A stretch of 41,660 nt of DNA, from assembly GCA_003427395.1 (NCBI GenBank), contig BFEA01000351.1, positions 506,333 to 547,992 on the forward strand, read 5' to 3'. Source of the DNA: Chara braunii (Eukaryota; Streptophyta; Charophyceae; Charales; Characeae). The first letter of the stretch is position 1. Every line of letters starts with the position of its first letter. The translations under genes were made by a program, and so were the position numbers. Shown piece after piece: positions 30,611-40,613 of this stretch. Under the pieces are notes generated by a model. The model worked only from the letters and a program-made list of their open reading frames with translations, did no database searches and was not told the DNA's origin.

Positions 30611-31040
30611 AGAGGGGCGACAAAAGGTTAACTGACCCCCAAATTTTCACCCCCATTTATAAGAAAACCAAAGGGTCATTTTAACCATACTGCACACCAA
30701 TCTGTAGAGTGCACTTCTTACTAACTTATTCTAAAAAGAAAACCAAAACAAAATAATTAAAAACATATAAAACAGCAAGTCAAAAGTGCACTTTCATGAA
30801 ATTTCACCAACATTTCAATTTGTCGATTTTTACGATTTTGACCACTGCCCAAAACAACCATCTCCACGAACCCAACAAACACCAAACTTGGCACATACAA
30901 AGCTTGACATAAAAAAAAAAACAGGGCAAAAAAAAAAAAAAAAAAAAAAAAAAAATGATCCCCACTGCACTTTTCAGGGTTGTGAAGGTTACCATAGGGG
31001 TGAAAAGTGGGGGTACCTGTTAACCATTTGTGAGAGGGGC
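30611..31040. mobile_element. 414-bp TIR element inserted in the chromovirus integrase
   Basis: The element is 30619-31032, with an exact 8-bp duplication AGAGGGGC at 30611-30618 and 31033-31040. Terminal inverted repeats are imperfect: left GACAAAAGGTTAACTG, right (inverted) CACAAATGGTTAACAG, both then continuing to CCCCCA and TTTTC. The interior is AT-rich with a run of about 28 A near 30930-30955, and has no coding capacity. Removing the element and one duplication copy brings the zinc-finger frame into the same frame as the integrase core, with the Ala-Pro-Leu codons at the junction. This is independent support for the boundaries. Confidence 0.88.
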
Positions 31041-31298
31041 CTGTGTACGTGGTTTGTCTCTCTGACATGCCTAACAAGTCTCCACATACAGTTTGATGTG
31101 TCTCATCATTGTGGGTCACCAGAACTGCTGCAGCAAGTTGGCTGCAATTTTTTTGTACCAAAAATGTCTTGTGGCATCATGACACTCACCTAAAAATAAA
31201 CTACGCAAAGACTCTCTATTAGGCACACACAAACATTTATTTCCAGCCTTCTCAAGGAGCAGCAGACCGTTGACCAACTCAAACTCGGCAGAAGGCAC
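31041..31298 (-). pseudogene. Integrase HHCC zinc finger of the chromovirus
   Basis: The frame reads LGECHDATRHFWYKKIAANL, then a stop where Trp-Trp is usual (FW-stop-PTM), YVETC, another stop, ACQRDKPRTQAPL. The zinc-binding pattern H-x(n)-H and C-x-x-C is partly visible, with a stop between the two Cys. It overlaps the end of the RNase H piece in another frame. Confidence 0.75.
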
Positions 31299-31840
31299 TT
31301 TATCCTTTGCCTTGAGTCTGCTATCTCAACCATAAATGGATCCTCGCGATAGGCTTCCACCAACGAGCGAGTAACATCGTTTGCAAGCCCAAACTCAGTG
31401 ATCAGCGCACCGATGAAGTCTGGCCTACGAGATAGCGCATCAACAACTCTATTGTACTCTCCTTTAATGTACTGAGGCTCGAAGTCATATTGTTCAATGA
31501 CCTCAATCCATCTTTTCAACGCATCAGAGAGCACTGGCTGGGTTCTCATCCACTTCAGGGTCTGATGATCAGTCCTGACATAGAAGAACCTCCTAAGGAG
31601 GTATTGCCTCCAGTGGGTTAGCGCTTTATAAATCGCATACAGCTCCTTCTCATAGGTGGACTTAGCCAACTTCTGAGAGGGCATCTTTTTGGATATGTAC
31701 TCAACAGGCCTCAACTTTGGTCCCTCCTGCTGCGAGAGCACGGCGTCTATGCCATATTGGCTAGCGTTCGTGGTTACTATAAATGGCTTATCAGGATCTG
31801 GAAGTTTCAAGACCTCGTGGTGCGTCAGAGCATGCTTCAA
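31190..31840 (-). pseudogene. RNase H of the chromovirus, first Asp lost
   Basis: 216 residues. RNase H motifs are in order: FIVTTNASQYGIDAVL, LRPVEYISKKM, YEKELYAIYKAL (Glu kept), VRTDHQTLKWM (Asp kept), YNRVVDALSRRPDF (kept). The first catalytic Asp is Asn (codon at 31766-31768), a G-to-A change on the coding strand. Two stops separate this from the RT above (stop at 31877 and another nearby). The last 70 residues are out of frame and not meaningful. Confidence 0.85.
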
Positions 31841-31876
31841 ATGTCTGAAAGCATCTTCACACTTGTCTGTCTACTC

Positions 31877-32947
31877 CTATGGGGTGTCAAGGCGGGTCAA
31901 GTCCGTCAAAGGGGCGGCCATTATGCTATAGTACTTAACAAAATTGCGGTAGTGGTCGGTCATCCCGAGGAAGGACGTTATCTCAGTCACAGACTGAGGA
32001 TGCGGCCAGTCACGAATGCTGGCCACCTTCGCATCATCGGGCTTCAATCCCTCCGCGAAAATCTCATGACCCAGGTACAAGATCCGGGTGCGGCCAAACC
32101 TGCATTTCTCCCCATTGATCTTGAACTGGTACTGTCGTAGGAGACTAAGGACTTTGTCTAAGTGACCAACGTACTCCTCGACAGTCCTACTAAAGATAAG
32201 TATGTCATCGAGGTACACGATGACAAACTTGTCTAAGTAGTCATGAAAGATCTGGCTCATAGCGTGTTGAAAGGTGCCAGAAGCATTGCAAAGGTGAAAA
32301 GGCATCACCACAAACTCGTACAGACCGTACGTGGTCTGAAAAACTGTTTTGTGTTGATCCTCGGGCCGTATTGCAATCTGATGGTACCCAGACTTCGAAT
32401 CTATCTTACTGAAGTACCAACACTCCTGCACTCGGTCCAGTAAATCATCGATGCACGACAGGGGCTCTCTATTCTTGACAGTGATGGCATTGAGGCCCCT
32501 ATAGTCAATACACATCCTCAAGGTTCCCCCCTTCTTCGGTACAAATAAGACAGGAGACCCGTAAGAGGAAACGCTCGGCCGGATCCAACCTTTTTTTATG
32601 AGTTCCTTAAGTTGTCGGCGAACCTCGTCAAGCTCCGCTAGAGACATCCGATAAATCCTATCCTTTGGAATACTAGACCCTAAGATAATCTCTATCGCAT
32701 GGACAACCTCTCTCTCAACAACCCCTTTCAGCTCTTCGAATATATCAGAGTACTTAGCGACTACTCCCTCTATCTCCGGTGACATTTTCACTGGCTCGCC
32801 TACTGCAAAGACATAAACTAGATACATACCCTCCTCCGGATTTTGCTTATAATAATTATAGAACGAGGCCGCACACATGCATCCATAGAACTCGATCAGA
32901 CTACCAGCCTTAAACTTACGTAATCTGGTTGTTCCCCCACCGGGCAA
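31877..32947 (-). pseudogene. Reverse transcriptase of the chromovirus, long open frame
   Basis: 356 residues, the best-preserved part of this element. It contains LFVPKKGGTLRMCIDYRGLN, SKIDSKSGYHQIAI (the usual KIDLKSGYHQI has Ser here), EFVVMPFHLCNASGTFQ (usually PFGLxNAPATFQ) and the catalytic VIVYLDDILIFSR. It also has the LGHEIFAEGLKPD connection. The frame ends at a stop after LDTP, before RNase H. The protease piece overlaps it by about 50 bases in another frame. Confidence 0.9.
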
Positions 32948-33250
32948 GTGTGTTTGACCACTTTTCGATCCCAGTCAAACTGGGGCTGTGCAATCGAAAG
33001 ATGGTACATACGCAACAAAATGTCCATTGGGAGATCATCGCTGACTAGGAACGAGACACGATGTCTCAGTTCCCCTCCAGTGTACGGGAAACAACACTCA
33101 ATGTCTTTAAGGTTGTCCTTGACTACCATGCGTTGTTTGTTGACACAGGTCGACTCCACAGGTCGACTCAAGCGCTACACTTGCCCCTGTAAGCGCAACC
33201 TCTCAACGCATGCGCAACTGATACAGTTCCTCATCGACCAAGTGTCATAA
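32896..33250 (-). pseudogene. Retropepsin-type protease of the chromovirus, active site altered
   Basis: The active-site region reads AYYDTWSMRNCISCACVERL; the triplet expected as DTG or DSG is DTW (33238-33246). A stop follows, then the frame is open from 33171: GELRHRVSFLVSDDLPMDILLRMYHL, matching the flap and ILG-type region (ILL for ILG), and QPQFDWDRKVV. It is in the same frame as Gag. It should be inactive. Confidence 0.75.
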
Positions 33251-33954
33251 TAGGCCCCGGCCTTGGGGCCGCCGATGACTACCTCGCCGATGAATAGCTC
33301 ACCCATAGGGGCTTTAGCCATAGCCGTCCAAGAAGCTAGCGGGTCTGATCTAGATCACTCCTCTTCTAGCTCCTCTGAGGACTCAAACACATTAAACGAA
33401 CAGTGGATCGTTGGGTCCGAATGTGTTTGCGGGACGGTTCGGAAGTCAGTAGTTTGGGCCATCTCTCGAGATGGTGAGGGCGTGTCCACCACCTCGACCC
33501 TAGCAGGAACAACTATTATTCCTACTGGGCCGACGTGTTTCCCGGCTGTGCCAGAACTGCTAGCAACATTGCTACCTACGAAAGCGGAGGATCCCATCGC
33601 CTACCCCATTGTAGGTGGGATATTCTCGGACACCTTCTTATTTCAGCATTTGAACTGATTATGGCCATATTGGCCACAACGGATATAAGCCTACCGAGTA
33701 TACCGATCTCTCCACACGTCCTTGGTGAGACCCGCTTTCTCCCATGGAGGAGCACTGGGGTCTACTTGACTCCTAGACCGGGAACCTCCACGACGTCTAC
33801 CGGTCGCTTTGCCTTTTTGAACTTAGGCAGGGATTGTTCCACCCCCTGAAGCCTCCACGTTGCCCGCCTCTGCACCTACTCCCTCATGGAAGTCATCATC
33901 CAACTCGATGGTGGATCCATCGTTGTCGACGAACATTATATGACCGTTCGCCTT
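33251..33954 (-). pseudogene. Gag-protease linker with degenerate zinc knuckle
   Basis: A CCHC-like knuckle at 33646-33687 reads YIRCGQYGHNQFKC; the first Cys is Tyr. It is followed immediately by a stop, but stays in the Gag-protease frame. The rest of the interval has many stops and no clear motif. Plus-strand open frames here (33263-33658, 33535-33849) are composition only. Confidence 0.55.
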
Positions 33955-35400
33955 CTAGTTGGGAGGCAGTGTTTTCTTCCTTCCATCCGTAGTGGGTTGA
34001 TGCCCGTGCCCTATCTTTGCATCCAGGTTTAGGGCCTTCTTGCTAAACGAAGAAAAGTTGTGCACATTAATGTTAGCCTCTCCTGCCAACTGGTTCCTGA
34101 GTGGCATGGGAAGACACCTTAGGTAAGTTGTTCGTAAGACTTGGGGGTCATAACGTACTCGAGGAGCACAGATCAGATGCTCTACAGTGTCTATGGCATC
34201 CCTCATTGACTTGAACAGTCTGTTGCTCAAAGTCAGGATCGCATCAGTAGCCTTTTGGGTCTCCTGAGGATCATGCCACCTATCTTCCACCATCTTGAGA
34301 AAGTCCTCAAGTTTCTGGTTGACTGCCCAAGCGCGGAAGTTGTGTCCATATCCCTGCAGTTGCACTAACCTGCTTAACCATCGTGTTGCGCTCCCCTCAA
34401 GATAGGAGGCAACCACAATCACTTCCTCGTGTGGCATGGTTAACTTGCACTTAACTTAGACTGACACTGACCTCAACCATGTGTCGAGGTCTTCGCCCCT
34501 CTTGTCCCCTGAAAATGGTTTGGGTGAGGCAATGGCCATCTTTGGAACCTACTGGCCTTGTCCCGATACTTGCCCAACTCCGGGCTGTGGACCCTGGGGC
34601 GCAGGCTGCTGCACTAACTGTCATTGGGGGTCTGTGCCTAGCGGTTGTGCTAGTTGCGAGACAACAGGCTGCCCAGTTACGGCAACCTGCGGCGGAGGTT
34701 GAGAATACACTGTTTGTATAGGAATTTGTACACTAGGACCTGCTGAGAACTCTCATGTCAATGGCATACCTAGGAAAATGGCTTGGACCGATGCGGGAGG
34801 GATTACAAATGGGGATACCCCAGTCACCGGTTGGACAAAAGGAGGAGGTTGTACCACGGGTCAGGCACCAAGCCCTGATGGTGATGGTGCCGCTTGAGCT
34901 CGCCCGGCCAGCACGGCCAAGGTCTGCTGGATGTCCTGTAAGAGCGCCATTCAGTGATCCTGCATTTCTACCACATCTAGCAAAAACGTCCTCAGGGTCC
35001 TTACATCATCATCCACGTTTGTCAGGTTCATCTCCTCTAACTCACTAATGTCCGCTTCTCTCCGCTACATCCTTACTCTTCTCCTGATCATTCTTTCCTT
35101 TTCTGCCTTTATCTCTCCTAAAGCCTTCTGTAGTTGTGCCCCCTGAGCATCTACTTGTTGCATGGCGACCTCTTTGGGGGTCAATACTAACGGCTGGCTT
35201 GCCACGACGCCCACGGACTGACTCATGGTCTGTGCTACCGTGGACCCCACAGTCCCTGAACTACTAGCCTAAGAGCTCTGCGGCGCAGCAATTGCTATGG
35301 CTGCTAAAGTAGCGGCCTTGCTTGCGAACGCCCTGCTTGCCTCTATGGCCCTAGCTCTTCGCTGCTGCTGCTGCCTCTCTCTCTACTGGCGGAACAAAAA
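33955..35400 (-). pseudogene. Gag of the chromovirus, interrupted by stops
   Basis: One reading frame from the 5' side to 33955, broken by several stops (for example 35065-35067 and one near 34950). The N-terminal part has an Ala-rich segment, then a helical charged segment AMQQVDAQGAQLQKALGEIK, a Gln/Pro-rich linker, KPFSGDKRGEDLDTWL as start of the capsid, and YLEGSATRWLSRLVQLQGYG as the conserved capsid motif at about 34390. This matches retrotransposon Gag of the chromovirus type. The open piece 34437-33955 has 160 residues. Confidence 0.75.
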
Positions 35401-35412
35401 TCTATCGCTCTC

Positions 35413-35426
35413 TGGTCCTAATGCCA
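35413..35426 (-). promoter_or_regulatory. Possible primer binding site
   Basis: The minus strand reads TGGCATTAGGACCA just upstream of the Gag region. It matches the initiator-tRNA-Met type primer site TGGTATCAGAGCCA at 10 of 14 positions, and all four differences are transitions. The position, between a presumed 5' LTR (35429 onward) and gag, is right. LTR ends were not confirmed. Confidence 0.35.
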
Positions 35427-35584
35427 AGTGGGCTATCAGGCGCCTCGCTCATAAACTACAGAACTGTGCATAGTCTGCACTAGGACACACACGATGCCTA
35501 TCGCAGCGTAATGCATAGACCAATTTAAAATAATTAAATAAATAATTGGTGGCTATGTCGGAGTCTACACGTTCGGGTCAACAC

Positions 35585-35736
35585 GTTGTAAGGCCGTACC
35601 CTGTTAGACTTTCGAGCCTGAGTCGGCCCGCTGCGGGTCCCAGTTGGGTCTACTCCGCCCGATCTCATGCTCAGGACGCAGAGCGTTCGTCACAAGGGCA
35701 CCCCCAACTAGTGTTTTGCGATAGATGGGGATGGTC
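35585..35736 (+). repeat. 152-bp direct repeat, copy 1
   Basis: Starts GTTGTAAGGCC, includes TAGACTTTCGAGCC, CTGCGGGTCCCAG, CTCATGCTCA and GATGGGGATGG. It is the same length and order as 36079-36230, with scattered substitutions. It may be the beginning of an LTR (TGTAAGGCC start), but this is not shown. Confidence 0.75.
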
Positions 35737-36078
35737 ATTTTGCGAGAGAGCTTCGATATTGGGGATGGAGCTCTGCCCTCTCGCCCGATGGAAGACTCGC
35801 CATAACATTCCGTCGACCGCGATTTTACTCGATGCTTTGAAGTGTTATCATGCAATTGCTCCTTCCAATTCTCATGGAGTCCTTGGGGGGGTTATTTCAG
35901 AGTCTTTCTTCTTTTCTGCACAGGCCAAGCGTCATCCTTGGGCCACACATGCATTCACTAAGTCAGGAGTCCTCAAGATCTTGTAGAGCGTGCGGCCGCC
36001 CTTCGGCTAGGCCCGCGGACCATGTCTCGTGGTCCCGCCACGCCTCCCTAGGGCCTTGCCTGCTCCCCTCGTTTTGGC

Positions 36079-36230
36079 GTTGTAAGGCCAAACTCTGGTA
36101 GACTTTCGAGCCTTGGTCGACCCCACTGCGGGTCCCAGTGGGCTCGGCCCGCCCACGCTCATGCTCAAGGCGCGGGTCGTTCGTCCCAGGGTCACCCCCA
36201 CCTAGTGCTCTAAGATGGATGGGGGTGGGC
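36079..36230 (+). repeat. 152-bp direct repeat, copy 2
   Basis: Second copy, 494 bases downstream, same orientation. The sequence between the copies (35737-36078) shows no gene and is not repeated elsewhere in the window that I can see. Confidence 0.75.
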
Positions 36231-36664
36231 CGTTGTCGGGACTGGTGAGTCCCGAATGACTTCCCGTCACTCGAGAGACTGTATATGGCTAATTTGTGCG
36301 CGGCAAAGAAAACTGGAGGCAAGAAGGATGGAAGGATCAAGGCTTAGGCATAGGCGCTAGGAACCTAGAGGCTGCCCAAAGTCGTCGGGATCAATGGACT
36401 AAGAAGAAAATTGACGGAACAGGGAGCAGTGGAGGCACGCAAGAAAGTAGCGAAGGCGACCCTTCCCCTGAAACGGAGAAGGACCACCAAGAAAAGTGGT
36501 GACGTAGGAGGCGCGCTGCAAAGAAAGACTAGAAGCAAGGGAAATGGGTGAATGATACATAAGGCGCCGGCACGAGAAAACGTAGCCGGGCCAAGTAGGC
36601 CGCCAGGACGCGGCAGCAAGGGGGTCATGGGTCAAGTGAGGACTCACGCCCGGCGGGAAAAAGC

Positions 36665-37020
36665 GTCGGGGACCGCATGAGACCAAGAGAAGATGTGGTA
36701 CCGGCGGGACAAGGTGTCGGGGACCGCGTGAGATCAAAAGAAGATGCGGTACCGTCGGGATAAAGTGTCGGGGACCGCGTGAGACCAAGAGAAGATGCGG
36801 TACCGACGGGACAAAGTGTCGGGGACCACGTGAGACCAAGACAAGATGCGGTACCAACGGGACGAAGTGTCGGGGACCACGTGAGATCGAGAAAAGACAA
36901 GGTACCGGCGGGACAAAGTGTCGGGGACCGCATGGGACCAAGCAAGGGTGCGGTACCAATGGGACAGGTGCCGAGGACCGCGTGGGGCTAGGCGGAAAAT
37001 CCGGAACCGACAGGGCAAGT
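36665..37020 (+). repeat. 51-bp tandem repeat array
   Basis: The anchor GTCGGGGACC recurs at 36665, 36716, 36767, 36818, 36869 and 36920, exactly 51 bases apart, with a diverged seventh near 36970. Each unit contains GATGCGGTACCG followed by CGGGACAAAG. After it, a shorter GTGTCGGGGACTA repeat appears three times (37047-37090). Because 51 is divisible by three, both strands stay open and the minus-strand frame (37445-36399) repeats a 17-residue Pro/His-rich unit. I take this as a consequence of the repeat and not as a gene. Confidence 0.9.
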
Positions 37021-37315
37021 ACCGGCGGGACCACGACGGGATAAATTACGGCGGGACTAGTGTCGGGGACTAGTGTCGGGGACGAGTGTCGGGAACTAGT
37101 GCGGGATAAGTGGTGGGGACCTGTGACGTCCCAAGAAAAAATGGTGGTACGACAAGTGGTGCAAAAAAAAAAAAAAAAAAAAAGGCAAATTGCACCGTCA
37201 AGATTGGAGATCTTGATGGCAAAAAATATTAGCACCACCAGTACAAGCACTTGTGGGAGCGAGCGGGAGGGCCAAAAGAAAAATAAAAAGTAAAGAAAAC
37301 AAGTGCTAGAGGCAT

Positions 37316-37379
37316 GGGAGCAATCCGAAAAATCTCGGATCGACCTCCCCCAAGGAAAATGGAGTCGTAGGGGCTCCAT
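37316..37379 (+). repeat. Stem-loops in the repeat block
   Basis: First stem-loop: ATCCGA (37323-37328) pairs with TCGGAT (37335-37340) around AAAATC, with an outer GGAG/CTCC extension. Second: ATGGAG (37359-37364) pairs with CTCCAT (37374-37379) with a 9-base loop. Confidence 0.6.
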
Positions 37380-37467
37380 GACAAAAATAGGCCTCCTGGA
37401 GAAAATCGGTGCTAGGGGCCTACTGTTTGGAAGGGAGAGGGGCAAACGGTGACTCCCAAAGGCATGG

Positions 37468-37509
37468 AAGGGCCATAACTGCAGTCCGAAAAATAACGGA
37501 CTGGCCCTT
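37468..37509 (+). repeat. Stem-loop, AGTCCG/CGGACT type
   Basis: AGTCCG (37483-37488) pairs with CGGACT (37497-37502) around the 8-base loop AAAAATAA. An outer stem, AAGGGCC (37468-37474) with GGCCCTT (37503-37509), extends it across an 8-base bulge. Confidence 0.65.
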
Positions 37510-37552
37510 GGGCATAGAAAGGGTCAAAACTAAGAAGAAGAGGCAAGAAAAG

Positions 37553-37905
37553 GGCCTTAACGACTAGTTGACACTTGGCATGCAAAAAGAAAAAGAAAAA
37601 GAAAAAGAAAATGCGGGAGAATAAGACAAGGAGAGTGAGAGGGAGTGAGTGAGTTGGCCGTTAGTAGGGACTGCAGCAAGTAGGGATTGCCAAGTCCCAA
37701 CTGTCCAAGGGAAGAAGAAAAAAAGAAAAAAAAAGAAAAAAAAATTGAGAAAAAGGTCTTAACGGCTAGTTGACACTTAGCATGCACAAAGAGAAAGAAA
37801 AGAAAAAGAAAATGGGAGGTGAAAAGGATGAGTGAGTTGGCCGTCATTCGGGACTGCAGCAAGTAGGGACTGCGAAGTCCCAACTGTCCACAAGTGGAGG
37901 GGAAA
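37553..37905 (+). repeat. 202-bp tandem repeat, two units
   Basis: Unit one starts GGCCTTAACGACTAGTTGAC at 37553. Unit two starts GGTCTTAACGGCTAGTTGAC at 37755. Both continue with CACTTGGCATGCA-like sequence, an A/G-rich run, GAGTTGGCCGT, GGGACTGCAGCAAGTAGGGA and CCCAACTGTCCA. A diverged third unit is at about 39715-39890 (TTGACACTTGTCA then GGCAGTAGGGACTGCCAGGT). Confidence 0.8.
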
Positions 37906-37917
37906 GAAAAGAAAAAG

Positions 37918-38027
37918 AAAAGAAACTAGGTTGTTTTACCGGATGTCCGGGACCCCCCTAACCGTCCGGGATGTCCGACCGGACGTCTGGTCGGACGTCG
38001 GATCGAACGCGGGTTGTCCGATGTAGC

Positions 38028-38107
<80 letters not shown>

Positions 38108-38485
38108 AAAAAAATAATGTGGCTTCTACCTTGCATAAGGTATATGCCACCAAAATTTTGGCTCATTTGAGCCAGTAGAAAAAAAGATAAAAATCTTAAA
38201 AGTCTCTAATCCCCACCTATACCCCTCCTATCCCCACCAGAACCCCTCGTACCCCCCCCTCCCACCCCAAATAGCATCCTATCACCAAATGCTGAGAAAA
38301 TTCTGAATTTTTTTATGGGGGATCTCTATGGCATGCACAACACTTTCATTTTATTTTTTTTAATTTTATTTTTTATGTCAAAAAGTGGTTGTCCAGGATC
38401 CCGGACAACCCCCCTACCGGATGGTTGGGGGAGACGTCCGGCCGAGACGTCCGGCCATCGGACGACTGGTAACCTAGAAAAGAAA
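37918..38485 (+). mobile_element. TIR element, CTAGGTT family, copy 2
   Basis: A 552-bp insertion at 37926-38477 starts CTAGGTTG and ends TAACCTAG, flanked by the exact 8-bp repeat AAAAGAAA (37918-37925 and 38478-38485). The left 100 bases (GTCCGGGATGTCCGACCGGACGTCTGGTCGGACG region) match the inverse of the right end of copy 1 near-identically. The right end (ACGTCCGGCC.., GACGACTGGTAACCTAG) matches the inverse of copy 1's left end. The interior has a run of 76 A (38030-38105) and no coding capacity. It is in the opposite orientation to copy 1. Confidence 0.85.
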
Positions 38486-40610
38486 AGAAAAAGTAAAAGG
38501 AAAAAAGTCAAAAGGGCACTAACGGACGAAAACGGCCACCTAGGGGAGGGATTTTTGGACCAGATTCATTTTGGCAATGTTGCGGTTACAAAGGACCTTG
38601 ATTTTTTTATTTATACAGAGAAAATTAAAGAAAATCAAGGCCCCTTGCAACCGAAAAATAACGGAATGCATGGGGGAGGTCAAAAACAAGTTTTTAATAC
38701 ACTGGGAGTCAAAATTGAGACCGGATGCACTTGGAAATTGACCGCTTGATTTTCTTTTGGTAGGAGGCTAGTAGGGGGAGATTGAGGCAAGGAAAACTAC
38801 CCCTAGTGCAGTCCGAGATGCAACGGACAACATAAGGAGGGACAAACATAAGGTTTTGGGGCTCCGGGAGCAAAAATTAAGTCCGGATGCCTTAGGAAAA
38901 TTAACGCCTTATTTTCCTTAGGCATGGGGCATGACGTGGGACTGTGGGGCTAGCAAAGTGGATGTGGATGCAGTCCGAGAAATAACGGACTGCATAAGGA
39001 TGCCCGGACCAAGGGAAAATGGGTCGCGGCATGCCGAAACACTAGAAAACGGCGCCACGGGCATAGGGGAGTGTGACGGTAAAACGGCGATGGCACGGCG
39101 GGTGTCCCGCGGCCGGGAAATTGTCGACGACACTTGGGACACATAGGAATAATAAAAACGGGACTGCCGGGGACATAAAAAGTCCCAAATAAAAAAATTG
39201 GGCATCAACCGGGATGATGTCGGGGGCCAAATGGACCCAAATAAAAATTGTCGAAAATTGGGCCTTGTCGGCGGCACCACCGACGGAACGAAAAAATGGA
39301 ACTAGTACGGGAAGCGGCGAGGACTTGAGGCGTCCCAAAGGGAAGACCACTAGCCAATGTGAGGAGTGGCCGTGAGAAGCAAACGGCAAGGTGGAAAAAT
39401 ATTAGCACCACTAGTGCGGACACTAGTAGGGCTAAAAACGGGAGGGAGAAGCAAAAAAAAATAATAAGGGGAGGGTTGCCCAGCAGTCCGGGGTGTTGTG
39501 GACTAGCTAGGCATGGGAAAACATGATCCCAAGGGGCTCCGATCAAGAAACGGGCTAGCCAAGAAAAATCGGGGCCAAGGAGGCTCAAAATGGAGGCTAA
39601 CGAGAGGAAAATGAGCCCCCTAGGGGCATGGGCATGCCAACTTGATGGGCCGGGGTGTAACGGCCGACAATCGGGCATGAACCTGGCCACAATCAAGACT
39701 CTAAGGCCTAGAAAGAGAGTGCACAACAAATTGACACTTGTCACAGCAAAAATAAAAGGAAAAAGAAAAGAAAAAGAAGAGAAAAATGAGGGAGAATGAG
39801 ACAAAATAGGAGAAATGGGTGGAGGGCAGTGTGCCGTCCCATTGGGATGGCGGCAGTAGGGACTGCCAGGTCGCAATGATGACCTCACTCCTCCTAGATC
39901 TAAGGAGTGCAGGCTGGATTGCTGTGATATGGCCCTTGGGGCCATATCTCAACAAAATCTGAATTAAAAATAATAATAATAAAAAAAAAAGGGAGAAATC
40001 CGATTTTTTTTTGAGCCATGGATCTGATATCAGATCTAATGGTAGAGAGAAAACAACCTTTTTTTGTAGGCCAGCACAAAACGACTAGATCCGAAATGAG
40101 GTGGCATCCCAAAATGGAAAGAAACAAAAGAGGGAAAAAGACGAAACTGTGCATTTGGTCCAAAAAGAGAGCCAAATGCACCAAAAATTGAAAATTTGAG
40201 GCAATAGGCTCAATATGGATCCCAGGACCACCATGGGGTAACTCGGAATATTGGTGGTTTTGGATTTCAGCCCGATCCAAGGCTGAAAATGTGCCGCCAC
40301 TTGGAAAAATGGTCCGGCCTACCCAAGGGAGGCCGAAACTTGAAAAAATCGAGAAAAAGGTCAACTAGTTTTTTTTTTGTCAAAGTAGGCTACCCCTTGG
40401 ACCTTGGAATCAAGGGGCAACATTTTCCAAGAGGTTGCTGGAAAAAGGCCCAAGGGGTAGGCCGAGTTGGTACCAACCACTCGGACTGCATGTACCTGGC
40501 TGAAAAGAGGCCCAAGTTCCCCTGGAGAGGCCTAGAGGTGAAATATGGCCAAAGGAGTACCTCGGTTCACCTTGGGGCACTTGGGAGGGCCCAAGGGCTG
40601 CGGCACTGTT
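38486..40610. other. Non-coding repeat block
   Basis: No protein-coding motif. It includes imperfect 15-base inverted repeats at 38887-38925, a perfect stem-loop at 38968-38995, recurrent GTCCG/CGGAC hairpins, A-rich runs and the third unit of the 202-bp repeat. Minus-strand frames up to 246 codons (39945-39205) are Phe/Ser/Leu-rich composition. Confidence 0.45.
38968..38995 (+). repeat. Perfect 10-bp stem-loop, GTCCG/CGGAC type
   Basis: ATGCAGTCCG (38968-38977) is the exact complement of CGGACTGCAT (38986-38995), with the loop AGAAATAA. It is nearly the same as the hairpin at 37483-37502, and diverged relatives occur at about 38806 and 39481. Confidence 0.75.
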
Positions 40611-40613
40611 GTT

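Larger units (their letters stand above)
29477..35426 (-). mobile_element. Decayed chromovirus (Ty3/gypsy with chromodomain)
   Basis: Reading down from 35426: degenerate primer-binding-site-like sequence, Gag, zinc knuckle remnant, protease, RT, RNase H, integrase and chromodomain. This order plus the terminal chromodomain defines a chromovirus. Gag and protease share one frame; RT/RNase H, the zinc-finger part of integrase and the integrase core are in three different frames. Multiple stops lie in Gag. The frame change between the two integrase parts is explained by the TIR insertion at 30619. It is not functional. Confidence 0.9.

Noticed and set aside
36399-37445. 348-codon minus-strand frame with a 17-residue Pro/His repeat
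   Set aside because: It is produced by the 51-bp tandem array, whose length is divisible by three; no start context, domain or conserved ends.
37553-37905. CRISPR-like repeat-spacer array
   Set aside because: Two long 202-bp units without short repeats and unique spacers; the genome is eukaryotic.
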